DNA of 64,000 bases from the NCBI GenBank assembly GCA_963585895.1, contig OY757921.1, positions 56,113,081 to 56,177,080 on the forward strand, in the 5' to 3' direction. Shown here one piece after another: positions 55,473 through 64,000 of this stretch (within the stretch, counting starts at the first letter, position 1; every line of letters starts with the position of its first letter). Under the pieces are notes generated by a model. The model did no database searches. It was not told the origin of the DNA and worked only from the letters and a program-made list of their open reading frames with translations. The stretch is from Sepioteuthis lessoniana. Lineage: Eukaryota > Mollusca > Cephalopoda > Myopsida > Loliginidae. The position numbers and the translations under genes are program-made.

Positions 55473-56650
55473 ATTTATTTTTGTGCTTATTAACATATTT
55501 GATAAAAACTAGCATCATGCGGGCATTAGATTCTGAGAAATGGATGAAAATATTCAAAATTGATCGGTTTACGAATACTTTCATCGTTCATTATATATAT
55601 ATATATATATATATATAAACAGGATTTGGCATTAAATAACCCACAAGTGTTGATATGCCATAAAACACAACCAAACAAAACTTTCAGTAACGCTTCCGAC
55701 CGCTGACAATTCCTTTTCTGATATTTTTTCAATGTACAACATGCAGTTCGAATACTGAAACATAATAAAAAAAAAATTAGGCCAAAATAATTGCTTAGTC
55801 ATCAACTTTATTTCTTGACGCTGAAAACATTTCATTTGTTTTTTTAGCAGAAATTGAATTAATCTACATGGGAAAGTGGTGGAGTCACGATAACGTCAAT
55901 AAGTAACGATAAAAAACTCAATGTTGCTGACATATGTTGAATTCAACAACGATGATGATGATGATTACCAGTATTATTATTATTATTATTATTACTCCTT
56001 TGAGAATTTTTCACACTAGCGTTGGCTGATGGTTTTCCACGAGAGTTTGAGAGACAGCAAATCTTCTCAAGTCTTCAGGACAATTCTCAGTATTCTGGCC
56101 TATCTTAGTAATGATGTAGTTTGGATGGTCTCCACTTTTCCTCTTATTTCTTAGTCATCTAGTCCCTTTATCAAGCCTTTGAGGATTGTCCCAAGTGCAC
56201 CAGTTAAAATTGGTATCACCGTCACCTTCATTATCCATAATTATCTTAGTTCTCTATTAAGGTCTTAGTACGAGGATCATTAAATAAGTTTCCAGACTTT
56301 TTTCGTATGGGCACTTTTATTGATGAAATTCTAGTCTCCTTCGAAGTAATCTCCTCCGGCTACAATGCACTTGTTGTACTGTTCCAACAACTTCTGGAAC
56401 GCCCCATGGAAGTCCTCTTGTGTGAGCGTGTTAATGACGTTCGTCACAGCCTCTTTCATCTCCTCAATTGTCTCATAACGACAGCCTCTGATCTTGGCGA
56501 ATAACCAACAGTCACAGGGAGCAGGGTATGGACTATAGGGAGGCTGAGGAACTATGTTGCTGTCCATCTTGGTCAAATAGTCTGTGACAAGGATGGAATT
56601 GTGGACTGGTGCATTGTCTTGGTGGAAATGCCACCGACCCGATTTGAAGA
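54988..56650 (-). repeat. Inverted duplication 1, right arm (1.66 kb)
   Basis: Reverse complement of 49,882-51,510. The outer end at 56,650 lies inside mariner copy B and the inner end at 54,988 within satellite sequence. The spacer between the arms is 3,477 bp and holds the rest of the satellite, inverted duplication arm 2 and the Tc1 remnant. Confidence 0.95.
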
Positions 56651-57764
56651 TTGCTGACCTTTTCCGACGGAAACTCTCTTAAAACCTCAACATAGTTTTA
56701 TATAACAGGATTCAGATCTCTCCCGATTTGCGATTTCATTCAAAAACACACACGTGGCTGGAGAAGGGTAGCATTCGACCGGATGTTAGCCTGACGGCTG
56801 CAGCCGAAACAATGAATAAAATGAATCTTTGCGCAAGAGGCTCCGCGCAGGCCTTCCGGGTGAGAATGCAAGAAATTAATTCAATTTAACAAAATACCCT
56901 TTTTCAGCCAATCATAAATCTTCCCCCTAAAAAATTTCCCACAACCGACTTGATCCAAAGGGTGGCTATTTAAGCAGCGAAGATCTGCAAAAAGAGGGAC
57001 TGACCAGAAGGATGGAAGGATAGAACACGCTACAGCCATAAAAACTCCTCTGAACACATCACCTGCTATGACAACTGCTGACTTGGCTACAACGCCACCC
57101 CGTCCACGACTACCTCTACCACGGAGATCATCTGGTACCCTTACCACCCTTATACCACCATATCCACCTATGTTGTAAGTTAAGGAACTCACTTAGTTCC
57201 TTAACTTACAACATACGTGACCGTACATGAACTCTGGCTTCACACACACACACACACATCGACTCACTCTTTCACTTGATATTGTACGCTACAATCTTGT
57301 ACAGTTGATGCTTCGCTTTATGACCTTGTTTTTTCTTCCGTTAATATAATTGTTTAAAACTTTCTTTTCCTTGCCACCATACGCTAAATATAACAATAGT
57401 AACCCTAAGCCTAACCCTTATGCCACTCAAAAACTGATGCTCGTTTCATGCAAGATGCTCCAAAAGCAGTCTGAAGCATTCTATACGTTTCTGCGGCATT
57501 TCTCCAAGTTTAAAACACAATTTTATTGCATATTGTTCTTCTAAAGTGTCCTCACGTCCAGATTGAAATTGACCAGCTGTGACAATCAGGCTTTAGTAGG
57601 GTGTATTCCAATTACTGCTGTAGCTGTTCATATGAACCTGAAATCCTAAAAATTAGTCAGTTATCTCATAAGATGTATAGCAATAAGATAGTGAATTTTC
57701 AAGAGTCTACGACAAGTTTAAATGCCTATACAAAAAAGTCTGGAAACTTATTGAATACACCTCG
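56271..57764 (-). mobile_element. mariner transposon copy B, with internal foreign segment
   Basis: TA-flanked terminal repeats CGAGGATCATTAAATAAG (left) and TTATTGAATACACCTCG (right) bound the copy. On the minus strand the transposase C-terminus occupies 56,331-56,700 (same DD34D text as copy A) and the N-terminus 57,420-57,545 (LEEQYAIKLCFKLGEMPQK, then CMKRASVFEWHK in another frame). The middle of the gene is replaced by about 715 bp of unrelated sequence (56,703-57,419). Confidence 0.85.
56703..57419. other. Unidentified segment inside mariner B, with a perfect hairpin
   Basis: GC-richer than its surroundings. It contains a TATA-like GGCTATTTAAGCAGCG at about 56,965 and a perfect 21-bp inverted repeat with a 5-base loop at 57,169-57,215 (arm start TATGTTGTAAGTTAAGG). 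A (CA)n run is at 57,243-57,258. It could be promoter and leader sequence of another element, but I recognise no family. Confidence 0.5.
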
Positions 57765-58289
57765 TATTTATATCTCTTTTCGCTTTCTTACTCTGTGGTC
57801 TGCTGGGACGGCAAAATCCACTATTTAGCAGGGTTGTTTTTCTTTTTTCTTTTTTTTTTTTTTTTCTACAATCACTAGGTCTGGTCGTCTGGTCAAGATC
57901 AGGTAATCTGTTAGTATCTCAAAATCCCAGGGCAGTTTGTGCGTCAAATTATCCAGGACGGATTCTGGATTGTTCTTAAACCACTTGATCAAATTCCAAT
58001 TTCTTGTACAATTCCCAGTAGATCAACTTCTCAACCCAGTCATGTCTAGTCTTAGACTATTTTTGTGCTAAATTGCTTTATTCACTAATTATGTGATTGA
58101 TCGTTTCGTCTCTATCACCACATAGTCTACATCTGCTATTTTGTAGCGTCTTGTCTATTCTTGCCTTGAGATATGACGTTGTTTTGTGCTGCTATTAAAA
58201 GAGATTCCGTTTTTATCTAGAGTCCAAGTCTTCTCATATGAGATTTCGCATGTTTGTCGCTTGAAATATCCATAGAGTTGTTTTTATTT

Positions 58290-60668
58290 CATTATTATTT
58301 AGTTAGTTTTTCATATCAGCGTTAGCTAATGGTCTTTCACTGGAGTTTGAGTGACAGAAGGTCTTCTCAAGTCTCCAGAACTCTTAATATTCTGGTCGAT
58401 CTCAATAATGCAGTAGTTTGGATGGTCTCAACACGTTCTGTTATTTCCAAGTCCTCCAGTCCCTTTATTAATCCTTTGTTGGCTGTACCAAGAGTGCCAA
58501 TTACAATTGGTATTACTGCCACTTTCATGTTTCACAGTTTCTTCAATTCCCTAGGAAAGTCGAGGTATTTACTCTTATTTTCACCTTCTTTTAATTTTAC
58601 TCTGTGGTCAGCCGGGACAGCAAAGTACACAATTTTGCAAGTTCTCTTTTTTTGTTGGTTATATTAAGGACTGCTCTTCTGGCAAAGATTTAGTGATCAG
58701 TTTGTATGTCAAAATCCCAGAGGAATCTGTTTGTGTCATTCTCCAAGAAAGATTATGGGTTGTGCATTTATCATTTGTTCATATGGTCTAATTTCAATTT
58801 CTTGCAGACCTCCCAGTGGATCAACTTCCCCACCCAGTCATCTCTAGTCTTATACTCTTTCTGTGCTAATTTGCTCCATTCGCTTATTATGGGATTGATG
58901 ATTTTGTCTCTATCACCACATAACCTACATTTGCTGTTTTGTTGTGTCTTATCTATTCTTGGTTTGATATTATTGGTTCTTATAGCATTGTTTTGTGCTG
59001 CTATTAGAAGAGATTCAGTTTCTCTCTTAAGGTTTTCCTTTCTTAGCCGAGTCCACATTTTCCCGTACGAAATGTTGCTTGTTAGTCGTTTAAAGCGCCC
59101 ATAGATTTGTTTTTCTTCCCATTTTTGTTTTCTGGTTATTGCTATTGTGTTAGTCCTCATGTTGTCAGTATTGTTTCTGGTGGCTGTAATCAGTCTTTCT
59201 AGCGCTTTTCCATGTAGTCTTCAAGTCGTTGTATTGATGCGTCAACACTGTCTTCAATACTCGCAAGTCTTCATTCACTTTCTTTTCATGACACATAATC
59301 TGTCAACGTCATCTCAGGGATGTAATGCCTAATGCATGGTCATTAGTTTTCTAGTTCTCTGGTCCATTTGTTTAAGTTCTTCTCTGGTCCACTTCAAGAA
59401 TGGCCCCGAATATCTTACGAGGAGGGACAACTCAAGTATTCATTCGTTTGATAAGGTTTCTGCTACATAGTTTTGTCTCGAGTAGCTTTCTGGTTCTCCT
59501 GAGATATTCTTTCTTAATTTTTTCTTTCATCTCCGTTTGTTTGATGATGTCAGCTTTCAGTGTCCCTAAGGTTTTTTTTCTCCGAGCGTTCTAATTTTAT
59601 CTTGATTTGGTTATTCCATTGCATCCATAAGGTATCGTTTGCCATTTTCCATCACTAATATTGAGTTTTGTCTCAAGTAGTTTTCTAGTTCTCCTGAGAT
59701 ATTCTTTTTGAATTTTGTTTTTCATTTCGACTTGTTTGATGGTGTCAGCCTCCAAGATTCCTAAGTATTTGTAGGTCTTGTTTTCTGCAAGCGTTCTGAT
59801 CTTGTCTTGATTTGGTAGTTCTATTCCGTCAGTTAGGTGTCGTTTGCCACTTTTCATGACGAGCAGGGCGCATTTTTCAATGCCAAATTCCATTCCTATG
59901 TCCTGACTGTATATTCTGACTTTTTGTATTAGAGTTTCCAATTCTTTTTCATTTTTGGCAAACAGTTTGATGTCGTCCTAATGGTGAGTTATCTTTTCCT
60001 GCGATTTGTTAAGTTTGTGTCCAGCTGTGCATTTTCTGAGTATGTGGTTAAGTGGCATCATCGCAATTATAAATAGTAATAGTGATTGTGAAACTCCGTG
60101 GAACATACCTCTTTGAATCTTCGCTTCTGCTAAACTTTTCCCTCCTCCAGTAAATTCCACTCTCCAGGTTTCAAGGTTTTCTCGATAAAGTTTATGACTT
60201 CATCTGATATTTTGAACATTTTGAGACAGTTTATTATCCAAGTTCGTGCTACCATATCATATGCTTTTTATAGTCAATCCAGGCTATAGCTAAATTTTTC
60301 TCGTCTTGATGTCGTTGAGTATGCGCTGATCAATGCAGAGTAGCTCTCCTGTGCCTCTGGATCCCTTGCAGAATCCTTTCTGTTTCCGTGGCTTGTTTGC
60401 GAAAAATAAATCTCGTTATGGATCTGTAGTTGTTTGGAGCGGTTCCTTTGAGGGGGTCTTTTTTTATCAATGTGGTCCTTCCTTTGGTCATCCATTCGGG
60501 TACGTGGGCCTCTTGTTGACATCTATTCATTTCTAGTCTGTCATGAATGGTGGTGAATTTCTTGAACCAGAATCTATGTATTCTATCATGGCCTGGTGTT
60601 TTCCAATTTTATATTTTTTAGAGTAATTCTTAGTAAATCTATGTGTATTTCCGCTTTCGATTCTTCAT
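58290..60668 (-). pseudogene. R4-like LINE copy B2
   Basis: From right to left on the minus strand: EESKAEIHIDLL at the truncated 5' end (60,660), RT text (TRMDDQRKDHI near 60,490 in a shifted frame; ARTWIINCLK and GGGKSLAEAKIQRGMFHG at 60,100-60,250), IYSQDIGMEFGIEKCALLVM with NKTYKYLGILEADTIKQ in the open frame 59,597-59,941, ITRKQKWEEKQIYGRFKRL and KCRLCGDRDKIINPIISEW (58,771-59,160), and a decayed endonuclease region ending at the (AAT)n tail near 58,290. RT, knuckle and endonuclease are all present but split by several frameshifts. Confidence 0.8.
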
Positions 60669-63600
60669 TATTATTACTATTATTATTATTATTCACTCAT
60701 TAGAACTTTTCACATCAGCGTTAGTCGATGGTTTTTCACTGGAGTATGAATGACAGCAGGTCTCCTCAAGTCTCCAGGACTCTTCTCAGGATTCTGGCCG
60801 TTCTCAATAATACTGTCGTTTGGATGGTCTCCACTCGTCTGCCAACTTCCTTTAGTCCATTTTGTTACTGTTCCAAACGCACCAATTACAAATGGTATAA
60901 TTATCACTTGCATGTTCCACAGTTTTTTCAATTCCCTAGCAAGGTCGAGGTACTTATCCTTCTTTTCACATTCTTTCAGGTTTATTCTGTGGTCAGCCGG
61001 GACAGCAAAGTCGACAATTTTGCAAGTTCTCTTTTTTTTTTTTTTGTTTATTATTATTAAGTCTAGTCTTCTGGCCGAGATTAGGTGATCTGTGTGTATG
61101 TCAAAGTCCCATTGGAGTTTATGTGTGTCATTTTCTAGGTGCTGAGTCGCGCATATACCATTTGTTTGTATGGTCAAATTTAAATTTCTTGCACATCTCC
61201 CAGTGGATCACTTTGCCGACTCAATCATGTCTAGTATTATATTCCTTCAGTGCTAATTTGCTGCATTCGCTTATTATGTCATTGATGGTTTCATCTCTGT
61301 CACCACATAGCCTGCATTTGCTATTTTGTTGAGTCTTATCTATTCTCGCTTTGATATGATTGGTTCTTACGGCGTTGTCTTGTGCTGCTATTAGGAGACA
61401 TTCTGTTTCTCTCTTAAATTTCCCTAAGCCATGTCCAGGTTTTGTCATGTGAGATGTTGTTTATTAGTCGTTTAAACCGCCCATAGAGGTGTTTTCCTTC
61501 CCATTTTTGTTTCCTAGTTATTGTAATTCTGTTGTCCATCCTGTTATCAGCATCGTTTCTGATGGCTGTAATGAGTCCTCCACCGTGTTTTTTTTTATAG
61601 TCTTCGAGTCGTTGTATCCATATTTACCAACCCCTCCGCTCGGGCAGGATATGACACAGGTCAATTTTTAAACGGAGTTTAACAGGTTTGAATTCAGAGT
61701 TTTCCTTCTCTTAGACTGGTTGCCTTACCAAGACTGAAGAACCCAGTCTGTCTAACTATTTACCATAACTGGAGAGAGAATAATTGGATTCATACATTTC
61801 CCAAAGGTATTAGTGCTATGTGAAATGCAATCAGCCTCGTCAAGGATTTGAACTCGTGTCGCTGTGTCCATTTCCTATGGCGATAAGCATTACACCACTG
61901 GCACCTCCATAAAAACGAGTCGTTGTATCGATGTGTCAATGCTGTCTTCAATACTGGCAAATCCTCTTCCTCCCTCTTTTCTTGAAACATATAGTCTGTC
62001 AACGTTGTCTCTGGGATGTAAAGCCTTATGCATTGTCATTAGTTTTCTTGTTCTTTGGTCCATTTGTTTAAGTTCGTCTCTGGTCTACTTGAGAAAGGGT
62101 CCGGAGTATCTAACGAGCCCAGATATTTATTCCCTTGATAAAGTTTCTGCGATTGAGTTTTGTCTCGAGTAGTTTTCTTGTTCTCCTGAGATATTCTTTT
62201 TGAATTTTTTCTTTCATTTCCACTTGTTTGGTGGTGTCAGCCTCCAAGATGCTCAAGTATTTGTAGGTTTCGTTTTCTGCGAATGTTTTAATCTTATCTT
62301 GGTTCCATTCCGTCAGTTAGCTGTCGTTTGCCACTTTTCATTATAAGCATTGCTCACACTTCTATGCGAAATTCCATTCCTATGTCCTGTCTGTACACTC
62401 CAACAGTATGTATTATAGTTTCCAGTTCTTTTTCATTTTTCTGCAAATAGTTTGATGTCATCCATACTTTTTCCTGCGATCTACAAAGCTTGTATCCGGC
62501 TGTGCATTTTCTGAGTATGCGGTTAAGTGGCATCATGGCAATTATGAATAATAAGGGTGATAGAGCATCTCCTTGGAAAATACCTCTTTGGATCTTTGCT
62601 TCAGCTAATCTTCTTCCTCCTGCAGTCAATTCCACTCTCCGGGTTTTCACGGTTTTGTCGATGAAGTTTATGACTTCATCAGATATTTTATACATTTTGA
62701 GGCTGTTTATTATCCAGCTTTGCGGAACCATATCATATGCCTTTTTATTGTCAATCCAGACCATAGCTAGATTTTTCCGTGTGGTTTTGCTCTTATTTAG
62801 AATGTGTTGATCTATGTAAAGTAATTCTGCTGTGCCTCTGGATCCTTTGCAGCATCCTTTCTGTTCGTCAGGGAACAATCCGCGGTTTGTTAGCGAGTAG
62901 TAAATTTCTTCCTTTATTTGTGCTGGTAATATTTTCCACATCATTAGTAGGCAAGTTATGGGTCTGTAATTGTTTGGGGCGGTTCCTTTGTTTGGGTCCT
63001 TTTGTATGAATATGGTCCTTCCTTTGGTCATCCACTCTGGTACGTGTGCTATTTTTAGGCATTTATTCATTTCTAGTGCTAGTCTGTTGTGAATGGAGGA
63101 GAACTTCTTGAACCAGAAACCATGTATTCCATCATGGCCTGGCATTTTCCAGTTTGATAACTTTTTAAGTGTCGTTTTGAGTAAATCAGTGTGTATTCCA
63201 GCTTTCGTGCCTTCTTCGAGTTGTTCTAGTTCTCTTGTGATATGATTTATCCATTCAGCCTTTTTATTATGTTTTGGGTTGCCATATTTTAGTCCAGAAT
63301 CGTTGGATTTCTTTTGCATCCGGTTGTTGGTATGTTTTATTGTCATCTCCTTCCAATTGTAGATAGAATTTTCTTTCATTATTTTGAAATGTGTTATTTT
63401 GTTTGTATTTTTTTACCCTTAGTCGATATCTCTTCAATCTTACTTCTTTTGCCAGTACCCTCTGGTATATTTCCTCAAGTTGAATTGTAAGATTTTTCTG
63501 TAATGTTTTTCTTTCCTGTTCCAATCAATTCCAACGTTCTTCTTTTGTTTTACCAATTTTAGCTGTTTTCGTAGGGTTTTTTTTATCTGGGTTTCTAGTC

Positions 63601-64000
63601 GAAATTCCCATCCTGATTTTGACTTTTCTTTCGTGACCCTTGAAGGGATCCCAATTTTCTCGCAAATCAATTTCGCTCCTTCATAAATTAATTCATTTAA
63701 TTCGGTTATATTATTCGTGGATATATATGTTAGTATGTGATTCACCTTTTTTGTCTCTGCCTTGACTATTCTCCATTCAATGTTTCTTAATGATGGTAAA
63801 GTGGTCTTTTCACTGTTTAAAATTCTCTTTAAATTTCTTAGAATTAACTTTTGTTCTTGTGTTAGTGTTTGCTCTGGGTTATTTTGTTGTGTAGTGTTTG
63901 GTTGGGTGGGGTTTTCATTTTCCGAAGTTGATTGTTCATTTTGGATGGGGTGTTTTTGTTTGTTAATATTTGATGTGCCAGGTAATGTATTATTACTCCT
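60668..64000 (-). pseudogene. R4-like LINE copy B3, the most complete
   Basis: The copy runs off the right edge of the window. Minus-strand text: an N-terminal region (NHILTYISTNNITELNELIY, 63,440-63,745); a 341-residue RT frame (62,354-63,379) with KMPGHDGIHGFWFKKF, KGTAPNNYRPITCLL, GLFPDEQKGCCKGSRGTAEL, MVWIDNKKAYDMVPQSWI and RGIFQGDALSPLLFI; the YMDD-equivalent MDDIKLFA, shifted out of frame at about 62,460; a knuckle (KCRLCGDRDETINDIISEC) at 61,221-61,448; and a long endonuclease frame (60,710-61,177) with KIVDFAVPADHRINLKE. There the PD motif reads RRLDLI, a P-to-L change. A SINE-A splits it at 61,619-61,915. The tail is (AAT)n. Confidence 0.85.
61619..61915 (-). repeat. SINE-A with 14-bp target site duplication, in LINE copy B3
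   Basis: The minus-strand SINE ends at the left with CCAACCCCTCCGCTCGGGCA (tail) and has its box B (GGATTTGAACTCGTG) near 61,845. CGAGTCGTTGTATC lies at both 61,605-61,618 and 61,916-61,929. The LINE protein text resumes directly on both sides. Confidence 0.92.

Larger units (their letters stand above)
55965..58287 (-). pseudogene. R4-like LINE copy B1, split by mariner B
   Basis: The minus strand reads from KQLYGYFKRQ (58,280) through a knuckle region (RCRLCGDRDETI near 58,110) and a decayed endonuclease region to 57,767. It resumes at 56,268 with MKVTVIPILTGALGTILKGL and ends in (AAT)n at about 55,970. The mariner at 56,271-57,764 sits between SEKRDI and DLNRELR, adjacent in the intact protein, with a TA duplication. 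The 5' part is absent: at 58,287 the (AAT)n tail of copy B2 begins. Confidence 0.75.

Noticed and set aside
56881-57192. 103-codon minus-strand frame with an Arg/Gly-rich stretch
   Set aside because: It lies in the unidentified segment inside mariner B, matches nothing I know and spans the hairpin; not called as a gene.

Overview
This is a repeat-packed stretch of an animal nuclear genome, most likely from a cephalopod mollusc. That placement is inferred from the mix of elements: an RTE-type LINE, an R4-like LINE with a restriction-like endonuclease, a Tx1-like LINE, several tRNA-derived SINE families sharing a 3' tail, and very frequent (TA)n, (CT)n and (CA)n microsatellites. It was not tested by a database search. 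I recognise no intact host protein gene, rRNA or functional tRNA. Nearly every long open frame belongs to a decayed mobile element.

Layout. 1-4.14 kb: a nearly intact Tx1-like LINE ORF2 with one frameshift and its 3' UTR. 4.2-15.2 kb: AT-rich DNA with microsatellites, SINEs and a Penelope-like remnant near 8 kb. 15.2-19.3 kb: two R4-like LINE copies; the second begins in a 40-bp minisatellite made from its own reverse transcriptase sequence. 20.3-23 kb: old dispersed repeats and a SINE. 23.1-26.6 kb: a second kind of RLE-type LINE, cut by a SINE and by an R4-like 3' fragment. 26.8-27.7 kb: two facing SINEs; the second carries a 32-bp minisatellite built on its Pol III box B region and is interrupted by a fossil solo LTR. 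28.3-29.8 kb: a GC-rich tandem pair and a pyrimidine-rich minisatellite of about 75 bp. 29.8-34.3 kb: AT-rich and CT-rich DNA.

34.3-42.7 kb holds RTE elements. One looks like a full-length insertion rearranged by twin priming, with its 5' part inverted. A second, minus-strand copy has a 42-bp piece of its reverse transcriptase, around the QGD motif, amplified in place about 29 times; the reverse transcriptase resumes on both sides. A third copy is nested inside the second.

46.8-57.8 kb is a rearranged block. It has a short Helitron, a 158-bp palindrome, a 1.6-kb inverted duplication (49,882-51,510 and 54,988-56,650) with its outer end inside two mariner copies, a second 0.5-kb inverted duplication, a satellite of about 290 bp and a dead Tc1 element. 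55.9-64 kb: three R4-like LINEs lie head to tail on the minus strand.

The elements do not form a pathway. Their common theme is nesting, inverted copying and, in three cases, local tandem amplification of a short piece of a retroelement.
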